Source: Phymatolithon calcareum (Eukaryota; Rhodophyta; Florideophyceae; Hapalidiales). From it: a stretch of DNA of 64,000 nt. Made by a program: the position numbers and the translations under genes. Every line of letters begins with the position of its first letter. Positions within the stretch are counted from its first letter, which is position 1. The stretch spans positions 1,488,001 through 1,552,000 of the forward strand of contig OZ345381.1 of NCBI GenBank assembly GCA_977006965.1, written 5' to 3'. Of this stretch, positions 22,083 through 33,156 are shown piece by piece. The notes under the pieces are model-generated. The model was not told the DNA's origin. It did no database searches and worked only from the letters and a program-made list of their open reading frames with translations.

Positions 22083-23240
22083 GTGCCTAGTTTACTAACC
22101 ACCTCAATTGAGGGGCGAATTAAAGGTCAAAAGTATCGATAAAACGAAAGCGAAACAGCTCGCTCGCACAAGACTCGTAAAGCCGAGCTTGTCTTCTGTG
22201 CGAGGAGTACCGCAACTACTATCTGATAATCACATCGTTCTGAGCCAGGAACGAAAATGTGCTCTCTACTCTTAAGAATCAGACCTGCTGTGCCGCAAGA
22301 AAAGGACTCCCCGTCTAATGGTCAATGCAGCCAAACATGCCAAGGAAACGAAGGGGCTTAGTCGAGAAGAATGTTGTAGACTATAGGCAGCCATTTCCAA
22401 GTCAATAAATGTGATTAGTACGGCTCAGGATATAATTGAAGAGAATATCGGTGGTCTCGTAAACACGTCACCGCGCGTAAAATGGGTCCTAATTCAGCAC
22501 CCAGTGAAGAAGATTAAGATTGAAACCCTCAAGACTGTTAGCCTCAATTCATAAAGCCTGTTGATGGTGCTTCAGCCCGCTCGGCACTTTGGGCCAAGCC
22601 CACACTGGAAAAGCGTAGCATTGCCAAGTCCTGCTTACAGTACTCGTCTTCACCAACCTTTATCTGAAAACGCCAATTTTCCAGCTCCAGTCGAAACCAA
22701 GAGCAAACTACTTGACCTACCAAGCTTCAACGCAGACCTCAGAAGCACTGGGCACCCTTTCGGGTGCTCTATTCGCTACGCCCTCTAAGATTTTTGGGAT
22801 TCTATCAAACAGCCCTTCATAGTACTTCGACCGGTACCTAATTGCATATTTCCTCCACCGTTTGGGTGTCAACTGTACCGATAGTCTCGCGTATTGATAC
22901 ATTCCGTCCACTACAGCGTAGGAGTAGATGCTCCACGGTCTCCTTGGTTCTTACAGAGCAGGTCTTGCATATAGGGTAGTATTCAACGGGACCATCTTGA
23001 AAAACGGTTACCAGAATGCAGCATAGTGCAGCGCGCCTGTGGCTAATATTGCGCTCTAGATTTAAAAATGTACACTCCTAAGCTTTGTCGAGAGGTGTCG
23101 ATTGATAATCGACCGCGCAGATTCTATGGTTAAGGGTATATTTTGATGCGTCACCAGACTTGACTCCGTAATGCCTCTTCGAGCAAGTTCATCCGCTTTT
23201 TCGTTCCCAGGGAGCCCACAGTGGCTTGGGATCCAAATTT
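22083..23240 (+). mobile_element. TA-flanked element 2, right end lost
   Basis: The left end GTGCCTAGTTTACTAACC and the CCTCAATTGAGG palindrome match element 3 at 33804. It begins immediately after element 1, with a single TA between them. It shares with element 3 the decayed transposase N-terminal region and, at the same internal point, a minus-strand LINE RNase H fragment. At 23240 it is cut off by a retroelement 3' fragment, and no right TIR follows. Confidence 0.7.
22790..23238 (-). pseudogene. LINE RNase H / zinc-knuckle fragment inside element 2
   Basis: In the minus sense it reads IWIPSHCGLPGNEKADELARRG, the conserved end of LINE RNase H domains, then a helical linker and the C-terminal knuckle CKTC..KETVEHLLLRCSGR. 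The intact relative is at 52090-52813. Stops break it. It is not an independent insertion here: the same fragment sits at the same place in element 3. Confidence 0.8.
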
Positions 23241-23242
23241 TC

Positions 23243-23600
23243 TATTCAAGTTTATTTAAAAGCCCCGCAGACTTCCGACGATATGGGCAAGCTTTCCTCT
23301 GATGCTACCTACTTTTGTGCAGCACACGAAACGCCCATCAGAATGGAGGACAGGAAAACTCAGGATTCAAGGTAATCCTCTCTCAGTCCTATATGGGGTT
23401 GTTGGTTCATGGACACCACCGCTATTTTCCATGCCTTCTGCGAATCAATACAGGCCTTCTTCGTTCTCCATGAGTTCTATGAGCGTCTTGCTAAATGTTA
23501 AGAGCTCGTCTAGCGCCTTTTCTGCTTCCAGTCTTATTTCTCCTTGGGATCCAAGTCAGCGTTCGATTCGGACGGATTACGGATCAATCGGATAGCTCTA
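23243..23600 (-). mobile_element. Retroelement 3' fragment
   Basis: Near-copy of 39008-39345: TATTCAAGTTTATTTAAAAGCCCCGCAGACTTCCG.., then AATACAGGCCTTCTTCGTTCTCCATG. In the minus sense the short coding end resembles a C terminus ending in ENEEGLY. A poly-A-like AAATAAACTTGAA marks the 3' end at about 23243. It truncates TIR element 2. Confidence 0.65.
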
Positions 23601-23846
23601 TGTGCCGAATTTTCAATCCGTTATCCGATCAATTTTCTTAAACATTTCGTAAAATCTTGAAATGATTTTGAAATTTTCCTTTTCAATCTGTCCAGTATCG
23701 CGGATGATCATCATCCACCACACTTTCCGAAGTATGATCCAGTATCCGAATGGATCTTGCTATTCAAAATAGCAGTCCACTACCACTAAAACCGCTGTGT
23801 GTGTGTCTGTCGGTGTCTCTTTTGATTCTTATTGGTTACATTTCTA

Positions 23847-24003
23847 CAAGATAAGGCTCAACGGGGTGGATACGCGCTGAGGTGAGGGATCGCTCAGAAT
23901 CCCACGTGTTCTTCTTTTTGTCGTAAATCTACTGGCTGTATGCAGTAACAAGATAAGGTTCAACAGGTCGGATTTGCACTGAGGTGAGGGATCACTCGAA
24001 AAT
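23847..24003. repeat. Two diverged ~101-bp direct repeats
   Basis: ACAAGATAAGGCTCAACGGG..GAGGTGAGGGATCGCTC (from 23847) recurs as ACAAGATAAGGTTCAACAGG..GAGGTGAGGGATCACTC (from 23948). It leads into the purine-rich array that follows. Confidence 0.6.
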
Positions 24004-24079
24004 ACATTTATTGATGTGACATAAGTTCGGAAAGTACACGCGTACACATGTGTCGATGGGGAGTGAGAGAAGGGGCGTA

Positions 24080-24780
24080 CCTGAGGCATGGGTCGCTAAG
24101 GGTAAGAGGTGAGTGGAATAAGAGGAATACCTGAGGCGGAAAGGGTAAATAGGGACTTCCATAAAGGCCGTATCAGAGGCAAGGGAAAAACACAATGGGC
24201 GCAAGGGGAAAATGAAGTGTGGAACAAGGGCTGAAAAGGGAGTGATAAGAAGGGCACAAAGATAAAATGGGGCGTGAAAGGAGAGCAGTAACGGGAAAAG
24301 GGGTAAAAAGAGGATGAGAATGAAGTTGGAAGAGGGATGAACGGCAAAAGGGAGATAAAGGCGTAAAAGAGGAGTGATATAAAGGTGATATGAGTGGGCT
24401 TAACTTTTGTGAGAGAAGTTCCAAGAAGGGCACAAGGAGAGAATGGAGAGTGACACAAGGGCGCTAGGAGTAGAAGGATAGTGACACAACGGGCGTACTA
24501 AGGGAAAAAGGAGCGACGAAAGGCTGCGCATGTAGTAAATGAAGACAACTAGAGTAAAAGAGCAATGAAAAGAAGGGCACAAGGAGTACAAGAGGGGTTA
24601 AGACATGATCAAAAGGGATAAAAAAGGAGTGACACAAAGCGCACAAGGGGTAGAAGCCATGTTCGAAGAAGAAAAAAGGGGATATAGGGGACGAGCAAGG
24701 AGGTCACAAGAGATCCAATGTGAGTGACACCAGGGGAGGAAAGGTTAAAACGGAAGTGAAACTAAGGTCGTACAGATGGC
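24080..24780. repeat. Degenerate purine-rich tandem array
   Basis: About 700 bp of strongly purine-biased sequence made of loose variants of GAGTGACACAAGGGCGCAAG plus GGTAAAAAG blocks, spaced by roughly 40-55 bases. Minus-strand frames here are rich in Pro, Leu, Ser and Phe purely because of the base bias. No coding function is inferred. Confidence 0.65.
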
Positions 24781-25327
24781 AATGGAATGACCCAAGTGAC
24801 GAAAGGAATTAATCAGTATTTGATAAAGTTTTTGTTTCCTGCTACGTTTGCAACCTGTAAAGGAGAAAAATTCAGCTCCCCTCACGGTTCTCAAGCTGAG
24901 GAGATCACAAAAGAAAATATTGGTACTCCAGGAGATCACTCTCCTGAAAGAAGTGTTGTCATGCAAACTCGTAAACCTCACGTTGCTGCAGGTCCTGATA
25001 TTGGATCTAATTTTCTTGCACGCATTCAAAGAGGCTCTACAACGGCTGCTGTCGAGCGAAGTCGCAGAAACTACGTTGCAGCTGAGCAAGAGCGTCGAAG
25101 CATGGTACCTACGTACCGAACTATGCCTGAAGAGTCAGAATCTGTGGCGCCTTCTGTGGGACACAATGTGCAAACACGCTTAACAGAAGCTAACACGATC
25201 CAACTGTAGCGCCAGGCTCTAAAGAACCCGACGCCAAATGGGAGAGAAAAGCCCAAGAGAGGAGAGAGAAGAAAAGAGCGGGAGAGACAAGACAAAAGAG
25301 GAGGAAAGAAAGGCAAGCCAACAAAAC
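24781..25327. other. No gene recognised
   Basis: Two overlapping + frames (24787-25209 and 24848-25183) have protein-like composition but no motif; the second includes a leucine-rich helical stretch. It ends in another purine run at 25235-25330. Possibly an eroded retroelement leader; not decidable. Confidence 0.25.
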
Positions 25328-25820
25328 CTCCAGGACAAACAGACAGATTAAGCGTGTAGACATCGGCGTCGTCATCCGGCGGCGACCTTGGCTTGGTCGT
25401 CGACCTTGAGACAGGCGCGCGAAAAGTGGACAGGGGCTTTGAGCGCGAATGTCACCGAACGGGCTTGTGCGGCGAAACGGTTGCGGTCAAGAAGGGTTGG
25501 GAAGTCACCGACTCCGCGTGGTCCAAGGAATTCACAGGTGTGACGCGTGTGGGGTCCAAGCACTCGAACCGAAGTCCAGAAACCTCCTGGACAGGGACGA
25601 CGTCATCCTCAGACGGCGACCTTGGCTTGGCCGTCGACCTTCGAACGAACGCACGAAAAAGGAAAAGGGAACTTGAGCGCAGTTGTCTCCGTGCTGGCTT
25701 GCATGACGACGGTTGCGTCCAAGAAGGTTGGGAAGAGCTCCGACTCCGCGTGGTCGAAGGGACTGTCAGGCGAACATTGCGCGTGCTTGATCCAAGCAAT
25801 CGAGCCGAAATCCAGAACTG
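25328..25820 (+). repeat. Diverged tandem duplication (~240-bp units), readable as a repeat protein
   Basis: Two units, about 25328-25579 and 25580-25820, share ACCTCC.GGACA, GGCGACCTTGGCTTGG, GACTCCGCGTGGTC and ATCCAGAA/GTCCAGAA landmarks. A + frame from 25393 to 25857 crosses both. It repeats GDLGL.VDL.T.ARK, then ERECHRTGL/ERSCLRAGL, GW.E and a final R.E block. The array sits directly upstream of the copia gag region, where the missing 5' LTR would be expected. It may be a coding remnant or a retroelement leader repeat. Confidence 0.5.
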
Positions 25821-26088
25821 CCCCACCTTCCTTTACTCAGAGGAAGGAACAAACTAGCTTATATAGTACAACCTACGCAAAAGACAGCGATGCAGCGCAT
25901 AGACATACGAGAGACACGTGCAAGTAAGGCCCAACAGATCACCTACCACGAGCAGCATGACTATCGCGATCCAAGTTGTGCGGCGTACAGTCGCGAGAGG
26001 AAAAAGAGACCGCCTTGGGACAGCGACATAATAGCGGGCGCTACACCAACAGACCTCTAATTTTGCACCTCCTCAGACAACACACCCG

Positions 26089-26942
26089 GTGGCGAACAAT
26101 CGACCTCCCCCTTCGCTAGCATCTCGATATTTCTCATCATCTCTGCAGAGAATACCAACATTGTCACAAACACGAAGATCACCAACTGCCCGGTCTCAAG
26201 AGTCGTCTTTACTCAAGGTCTATGGTCATCCTTCACAGCAGTTCGCAGGAAAGGATAAGGCGAGAGAAAACCTGGTGAGCTTTCATCGGCAATTTGTCCT
26301 AAATTGCCGACTGCTGGAAATATCGGAAACGGAAGCTCTAAACAATTTGCATGTTCTTTTTGCACCAGACAGCCCTGCAAGCAGTTTCTACCATCTCAAC
26401 GTGAGTGGGAATGCACAAACTCTTTCGGATGCGTTTGCTTTACTTTATGGAAATTTATGTCAGACGAGCGACGTGACCGCCTCGTCGACGAGTGGAACAA
26501 CCTGAAGTTTAAAAAGTTCTTAACTAAGGGAGTAACACCACACGATGCTCTAAGCGAATTGGTGCAGACTGCGACGTCTCTGCAAATGCAACTTGGTCAT
26601 GAGTACCGGCAAGATGCACTGCTTCGCGACACGATTCAAAACCGTCCAACAACATATGACTCATTGTACACAAATGAAAGGTCCTCTGGGTTGAAAATAT
26701 AAAGTACTCGCGAAGGCATGGCATCGCGAAGGTATGTAAATCCAACCAGAAACGCCGGAAGCGAGACGAAGAGGAAGTTATCAGCACTACCACCTATTCT
26801 ACCGCACGTGTCTACCCAAAGTACATCGGCTATTCCACGGAAAGTCGATTTCCGGAAGCGATTGAACCCCATTGTGAAGGGAAAACGTCTTTTATGTCGC
26901 AGATGCGGTTCTACTGAACATTTCATAACCCAGTATCCCTGA
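26089..26942 (+). pseudogene. copia gag with altered zinc knuckle
   Basis: Starts as MANNRPPPSLASRYFSSS and continues with gag-like helices (FAGKDKARENLVSFHRQF). It shifts frame near 26455, then reads DEWNNLKFKKFLTKGVTPHDAL and on to the knuckle region at about 26880-26940: CRRCGSTEHFITQYP. The expected pattern is C-x2-C-x4-H-x4-C; here the last Cys is Tyr. Gag forms the particle that packages element RNA. Confidence 0.75.
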
Positions 26943-27067
26943 CGTTCTTTATACATACAATACTGCAGACCTCAGAAAATACTGACGCAATGTCAGTCGA
27001 TGATATTCTGGACCAGATACAAGTTTTGTCTGATGAACAATGGACAGAGATAAATATCTAATTCACT

Positions 27068-29795
27068 GTGCAGTACTGTTCTCAAGAGCAGACTCAAGAA
27101 ATTATTGCAGAAGTTTTCTTCTCTGCCTTGACGTATACCTCAAAAGCACATTCTCTGTCGAGATCTCACAGCTCGAACCCCAAAATTTTGTGCGATGAAC
27201 CGGAAACATGCGCCAGTCGATTTAACACGAATGGCGTTGAGGAAATATTCTACGCCGATCCGAAGAACCGTCACGACCCCAAATTCGATGGAATCTGTAT
27301 GGACCATGGCGCTTCAAAAAGCGTGGCTGGATTTGAGCAGTACTTGCGCTACTGCAAAGCAGCGCAGAAGAACCAGGGCTTTTAAGTAGCGATCGTTCAT
27401 TCCGTTTTGGTCAGGACCATCAGGCCAGCAAAGGCGTTGCCCACATTCGTATGCCCATCGACGCGGAAGGAAACTACATTGAGTTCCCCACAGACGTGGT
27501 TCACAGCGATGTCCCAGTCCTGTTCGGACTGAATATGATGAAGAAAATGGGTTCGTATGTAAACGAAGTAACTAATGAATTCATCGACAACTTCGACACA
27601 AACCAACGGGTTCCTCCGAAGTTCAAAAAAGGGCACCTGTATCTCGATTGCCATCACTGCGTGACATTCTTTTCCAAACCGGAACTCGAAAACTCCATCG
27701 AAGGTTCGCACATCCCAGTTCTAAGAAGCTTACAAACTTACTGGAGCGTGTAAAACCATTAGAGGTCGATTCGAACACTCTGAAGATACTTGAAGATATT
27801 TTGAAATCGTGCAAGTCATGCCAAAAGTACGGACCAAAACTATTTGTCTTCCAGGTATCCATGCCAGACGACGTTACATTCAACCATGAAATACAGATGG
27901 ATCTCATGACCATCAATGGCAAGCATGTACTACACGTTGTTGATCGTGGTACACACTTCTCTGCAGCCCGATTTTTGAAATCGGACATTACCAACGAAGT
28001 ATGGAAGACCCTTTTGGAATGCTGAATATGCCTGTTTACCGGTTTTCCAAACGTTATTGGAACCGACCAAGGATCTAATTTTGTCTCACACGATTTCATC
28101 CAACTATACAACGAACTCGGTATAATTGTGAAGGCAACACCAGTTGAATCACACGACTCTCTTTCTCTTGCAGAGAGGTATCACGCACCCCTCCGCAAGA
28201 CGTACCTAAAACTGAGTGATGAGAATTGAACTTTGGATGACGACCTCAAACTTGCACTAGCAGTGCAAAGTTTAAACAACTGTGCAGGTCCAGATGGTTT
28301 AGTTCCAACCTGGATGGTGTTTGGTATGATTCCAAATATATGACCGCAACACATTCGAAGTTGTGCCTTTGTCGACAGTACCGAAAGGTGCTACTATACT
28401 GAACTCACGTTTCGTGAACACTTTCAAAGTTGCATCTAATGGTTCCTCATTCCCGAAATCACGTTGGGTTAAACTCGGTCATCGCGACTCAGACAAGAAC
28501 ATCATTGTAATCGGGGCATCTACTGTAAAGAAAAGCTCCTTCCAAGCAGTTATTGCACTCGCTGCTACCGATGGGAGAGAAGTTTGTTCACGTGACGTTA
28601 TGCAAGCCAAAGTACAGTCCGAAGAGCAGCTGGCCCGCTAACTGTATATCCGACCACCAAAGAGCTACGATTTGTTCAGGAAGCTGGGCTTTCCAGAGGA
28701 CTCAATCATTCGTTTGAAGAAGCCATATATGGACTCCCAGAAGCGCCAAACTATTGGTGGCAAACGTACAGCAACTCTCAGCGTGTACAGTTGGGCGTGA
28801 AACACACTGCACTAGATCCCTGCTTCTTTTACAAAAGAAATGAGGGTAAAGTGGATGGCCTCATCGTGATACAAGTCGATGACACGTTGATCACCGAGAC
28901 TGAGAGTTTCTGCGAATTGGAAGAAAAAAGTTCGAAGCGATTTGATGTGAAGCCAAAAGATTCTACTTATCCCCTGCGGTTTTCTGGCATGGACATCACC
29001 CACCATGGGAATAACTTCAACATTCATCAGGACAAATACATTGAATCCATGGAGAGGATAGACCCTAAACTCTTCACTTGGGACCAGTTCTAAAAAGTGC
29101 GAGGACAGACGGCTTATGTTGGCACATGCACATGCCCAGATGTTTTGTACTAGTCAGCCAAGACATCTCAAGTCAAAACCGGGAACGCAACAACAGAAGA
29201 TGCAAAACTATTGAATCATGGATTTGAACAGGCACAAAGTCTAAAGAGTGGCATGGTGGTCAAACAACTTGACCCGGAAACTACGTACATTCGGGGATAT
29301 GGGGACGAATCCTTTGCATCAAATTACGATTACTCATCTCAACTGGGCATGATCATTTTGTTATGTGACGCGCAGGACAACGCTGTGATTATACAGTATG
29401 CATCATGGAAGTCCAAGCGTATCACGAGGTCTGTACTTGCGGCTGAAGTATTTGCATTTGCAGATTGCTATAACTATTGTGTTGCGTACAGACATGACCT
29501 GGAAAATATATTGGGGCGCCCAATTGACGTCATGCTGTTCACGGACTCAAAGTGTTTATTCGACAATATCACGAAGCTTTCATCGGTAACTGAGGAACGG
29601 CTTCAGATCTATATCAACGCGCTAAGGGAAGCATATGCATCAGGAGAGATAACCAACATTGGACACGTTCTCACAAACTATATGTTGGCTGATGCTTTAA
29701 CCAAGAAAATGAAACCAACACAGCTTGTCAAAGTAATGACGACAGGTACTTTGAAGCACCTTGTGAACCAATGGATAATTCACTCCACAAAGTAA
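27068..29795 (+). pseudogene. copia pol: protease, integrase, RT, RNase H, broken
   Basis: Protease: ICMDHGASKSVAG near 27295 (Asp-His-Gly-Ala-Ser in place of the usual Asp-Thr/Ser-Gly-Ala). Integrase: HRRFAHPSSKKL..CKSCQK zinc finger (about 27690-27825), core Asp in QMDLMTINGKHVLHVVD, Asp in GTDQGSNF, Glu in LAERYHAPLRKTY. RT: RDVMQAKVQSEEQLAR, KKPIYGLPEAPNYW, then VIQVDDTLITE near 28880 (YVDD box as QVDD). RNase H: GYGDESFASNYD.., VLAAEVFAFAD, FTDSKCLFDNI, ending at 29795. Stops at about 27385, 28023, 28228, 28639 and 29092 divide it. Confidence 0.88.
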
Positions 29796-29859
29796 GTGTT
29801 TGATTATCTTTTTGTTTGACGCAAATTTCAGAATTATTGCCAAAAACGTTTGGGGCGAG

Positions 29860-30193
29860 TGTGGAATAGTTCATTCAATCCACGAATGAATGACATGAAA
29901 GGAATCCAGAGTTTCGCGCTATGTTGGGTGCTTACACAACATTTTGGTTACCAACAGTATTGCATGTGCGCAGACCCGGATCTACTAGAATGATATTCCA
30001 AACTAGGTTCTTACGATTACGTGGTAGAATACTTCAGCAAGTTGGCTATAAAAGCTGTTCTCAGCACCGAGTATCGGGAGGGAGAGGCAAGGACAACAAC
30101 AGGGAATAAAGACACGCTCAGAAGTGGCAAGCAAGCCATATCTTGGTCGTCTTTCCCTTTGTCCGAGAACTTATCGTCCCCGCAGCGACGACA
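29860..30193 (+). repeat. copia 3' LTR, 334 bp
   Basis: Begins TGTGGAATAGTTC and ends GACGACA. It is almost identical to the solo LTR at 35967-36300, whose TSDs fix the exact ends. Contains TATAAA-like GGCTATAAAAGC near 30050, the probable promoter. The five bases after it are GTTTG. Confidence 0.9.
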
Positions 30194-31096
30194 GTTTGTG
30201 ACTATTCAGTTCTTGTTCAGTAGGTTCCGCGAACTACTACTTAAGATTATGCTAGCTTTTATTTCTTGTTCTCGACCATCCAAGAAAGCAACAAGACATC
30301 CCGATAAACTGTTAAAACTTTCCATTTCTCCATCTTCAACATTCACACACTTCTACACATGGAAGAATGATGGGAAAGTTAGAGTACACACCAACAGCCC
30401 GGGCTCGCAGGTCTCATGTCCTGATTTTTCTGTTCCCTGTCGTTCTAGAATATTATTGTGAAGAAAAGAAGCTTATCAAATTCGCTTTCGCTCGTCTCGT
30501 TCTCTTCGCCGGTCAATTGGTACATTGAAAGTTGTCTTGCTCAAAATTTCATTGGCATGGCTAAATTGAATGCGTGTTGCTTGGTACGTTCTTGCAGCGG
30601 TAGGTGCTGCGAGGATTTCAGCTGAAGAAAAGTGTAGAGCTTGCTTGGCTCTGTCGTTTATTGAAAGTTAGACTAAAGTCCACTACTTAAAGAGAAACAA
30701 GTGAAAGTGGCTGTGCGGTTACACCCACAGCAGAACGATGAAAGACACCCAGCATTGATACAGTGCATCGAACAGTTACCGTAATTGGTAATAAGATTAC
30801 TGCTGCGGAAATTTGTTTTCCATCTTGGGTGGTAGTTTTCAAGAAGTTCATAGAAAGAACAGGAAACGAGAATTCAAAGGCAATTACAAATTTTATTCGA
30901 ATTACTCCGAATTGAGTTGACAGGAAAAAAGTGTTCAGTTCGGGAAGCACTGGTGTGCTTAATGAAGCACTAAGTGAGACCCTGCGGCAGAAATGACTCA
31001 AGTCAATCATAGCCCATGAAACGCAGCAATGCGACCGTGTGAAAACATTCCCTCAGAACCGCTATTAAAAGGAGTATTTTTATGAAGGTATTGATT
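30194..31096. other. No gene recognised
   Basis: Short frames on both strands (for example 30687-31010 minus). No termini, tandem repeats or RNA motifs seen. Confidence 0.4.
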
Positions 31097-31668
31097 GCTC
31101 GGCGAAACTGTGCCAAATAGAGCCATGGGAGTTTCGCGGACATCACCCGTTCCGAAAGCTAAGACGAAGATTAAGCAGGATTGTGGAAGAGGCCCATGAC
31201 ACAGGGGCAGAGCTAGAACTCGAAACTCTCGACTGTATACGGGAATCAAACACGACAACGGACATTAGATAGATCTGGCCTTCGGCGAGTACGGGAACAG
31301 CAAGAAGAGCACCGCATCAGGAAAATTATGCTCGCCAAGAATAGTATACCGAACCATGCAGTGAGGATGAGAGCAAGAAGATACAGAATTTTCTGCGCAA
31401 GGTGGTTTGCAGGCCATTTTCCAAGAAACCCACCGATCTTAATTGATGAAATGGGCAGTCAAGAATCATGGGCATTTGGAACACTCAAGGGAATCCTGAA
31501 GCCTTCATGGACCCCGGCAGAAGAGATTGACGTGCTAGAGCCATAGACGTGATTCTATGCAATTCCGATTAAGGAAGCTGAATTTTCAATGCTAACAGAA
31601 TATGACAAGAAACGTGCCGACTTTTCTCCAATTGGGACACATGGTACCTTCTGAACAAATCTATTTAA
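31097..31668 (+). mobile_element. LINE 3' end, second copy of the 3549-8560 family
   Basis: 5'-truncated copy starting around CAAATAGAGCCATGGGAGTT. It matches the minus element through the ORF2 C terminus (GAELELETLDC, then a basic stretch and IEDE/VRMR region) to the 3' tail GGGACACATGGTACCTTCT. The coding end runs to about 31546. A TTAA-flanked element splits its tail at 31665-32429. Confidence 0.8.
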
Positions 31669-32425
31669 CACTCAATTTGGGAGTAAACCGGCACTTTTTT
31701 TGCATTTTTACACGGACCATGTTTTTTGTTTCTCTGCCGACATCATTTATTTTTTTCGGAAATCGTGGAGAGAACCCCTTCGACTACAGATTTGTAGCGC
31801 TCAAGCTACCTTCTTGCTTCGTTAGGAAGAGAGAGGCGATGTAAGTTTGCTCGTACATCGATTTTGTACTCGGAGTATTAGTGTATGTGTCATCGATTGG
31901 CGCTAAAAAAAACGCAGATTTTGGAAGCAAACTTACAGAAAAATGATACTATATTCATATCATAATATGTGTGCGGTGTTTCGAAGGGGTTTGGGAGGAG
32001 TCGTGCCAAATCAATTCGGTCATGCGCCGTTGCAGTGCACAGTTGTCTGCCTCAGGCGCTCTTACTGTAAATGCTCTCATGCTTAAGACACTTCTTGGCC
32101 AATGCAGAGCTTTAGTGCGGTCCGTCATTTGGCGCACAAACTGCCCCCGACCCGTCGCATGCTAGCGTGCGCCGTTTTCTAATTTTTTGATAACTTTTGT
32201 CGTCACACATTCCCGCGAAAAATTGTGAACTGGTAATTTTTGCAGCCTCTTCCTGGCTTATTCACTCTCGCAATCGCTGAACCGAGGTTCGTTTCGTCTT
32301 TTCCATTCCGTTCTCTACCATTACCGACAAAAAAATTCACTGCTAGCTTGCCATTTGCGAAAATCGGTACTTACAATATTCCTGAAAACAGCGTTTTGGG
32401 TGCCGGTTTACTCCCAAATTGGGTG
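31669..32425. mobile_element. TTAA-flanked TIR element, nonautonomous, 757 bp
   Basis: TIRs of about 26 bp: left CACTCAATTTGGGAGTAAAC.., right (inverted) CACCCAATTTGGGAGTAAAC.., both continuing CGGCAC. TTAA flanks each end (31665-31668, 32426-32429). The related LINE tail near 3565 reads straight through as a TTAA-like CTAAATTACG, giving the empty site. TTAA targets are typical of piggyBac and Kolobok elements. The interior has no transposase frame. Confidence 0.85.
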
Positions 32426-32649
32426 TTAATTACGATTGAGCCGTGGACAGCGCAACCTGCAGTTGGGCGAGCGGAGGAGGGCGAACTCTCTGAATGCGAA
32501 TGCAGAAGGCAAACTCGATAGCTCAACGGAAAATAAAAAGGAATCAGTAAAATACTAGACCAAAACCTCCACGTGCTGGATAGCGGGTACTCTACTTAAG
32601 TTTTGAGAGCCAATCAGGAAAACAACCTTTATTGTCAATTACGATGTTT

Positions 32650-33055
32650 CGCATTCTGCAGATTACTGTATTGCAGAATACACAATCATGAAGGCCGATC
32701 CAGCGCCAAATACCAACCTCGAAATGCTGGCATTATGGGAAACATGCGGGAGACTCCAATGTATTCCTCGGGCATGTCTCCAATCAACTCTGATTCCCTT
32801 ATACAAGAAGGGCCCATCTCATGTTCCAGTAAACTACAGGCCCAATTCAAACCAGGAAAATTATTGACTCAGCTCTACATGCATACATACGTGAGAACTA
32901 CCGCTTCAACAAGGTTCAGCTGGATTTTTCGAAAGACGGAAGCACATATCTCGCTATGCTCTTGGCAGAAAGTACAAAAAAAGGTAATCCTTTCATGGCA
33001 GTTTTCGACCTATTTGCGGCATACGATCAAAGAATTGGAAAAAATAACTGCTATT
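32650..33055 (+). pseudogene. RT fragment ending just after motif A
   Basis: Reads in shifted pieces as ALIPLYKKGP-like and VPVNYRP, RKIIDSALHAYIRENYRFNK, then motif A AVFDLFAAYD near 33018. This is the finger/palm start of a LINE RT distinct in detail from the others here. Stops and frame changes occur throughout. It breaks off before motif B, about 100 bases from the solo LTR at 33157. Confidence 0.7.
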
Positions 33056-33156
33056 GTAATAATTTAAATTATTTTCCACTAATTTATTCCTGAGTCGCGA
33101 ATATTTATTGTATTTATTGAGATTGTTGTGGTTGCGACAATTATTGTATTTATTTG

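Larger units (their letters stand above)
25860..30193 (+). mobile_element. Decayed Ty1/copia-type LTR retrotransposon
   Basis: The order gag, protease, integrase, RT, RNase H (integrase before RT) defines the copia type. A 3' LTR is present at 29860-30193; no matching 5' LTR exists upstream, so the left boundary at about 25860 is a guess. The 334-bp LTR recurs as a solo LTR at 35967-36300. Many in-frame stops and shifts show it is inactive. Confidence 0.85.

Noticed and set aside
24096-24646. Minus-strand frames rich in Leu, Pro, Ser and Phe
   Set aside because: They arise from the purine bias of the + strand array and have no domain content.
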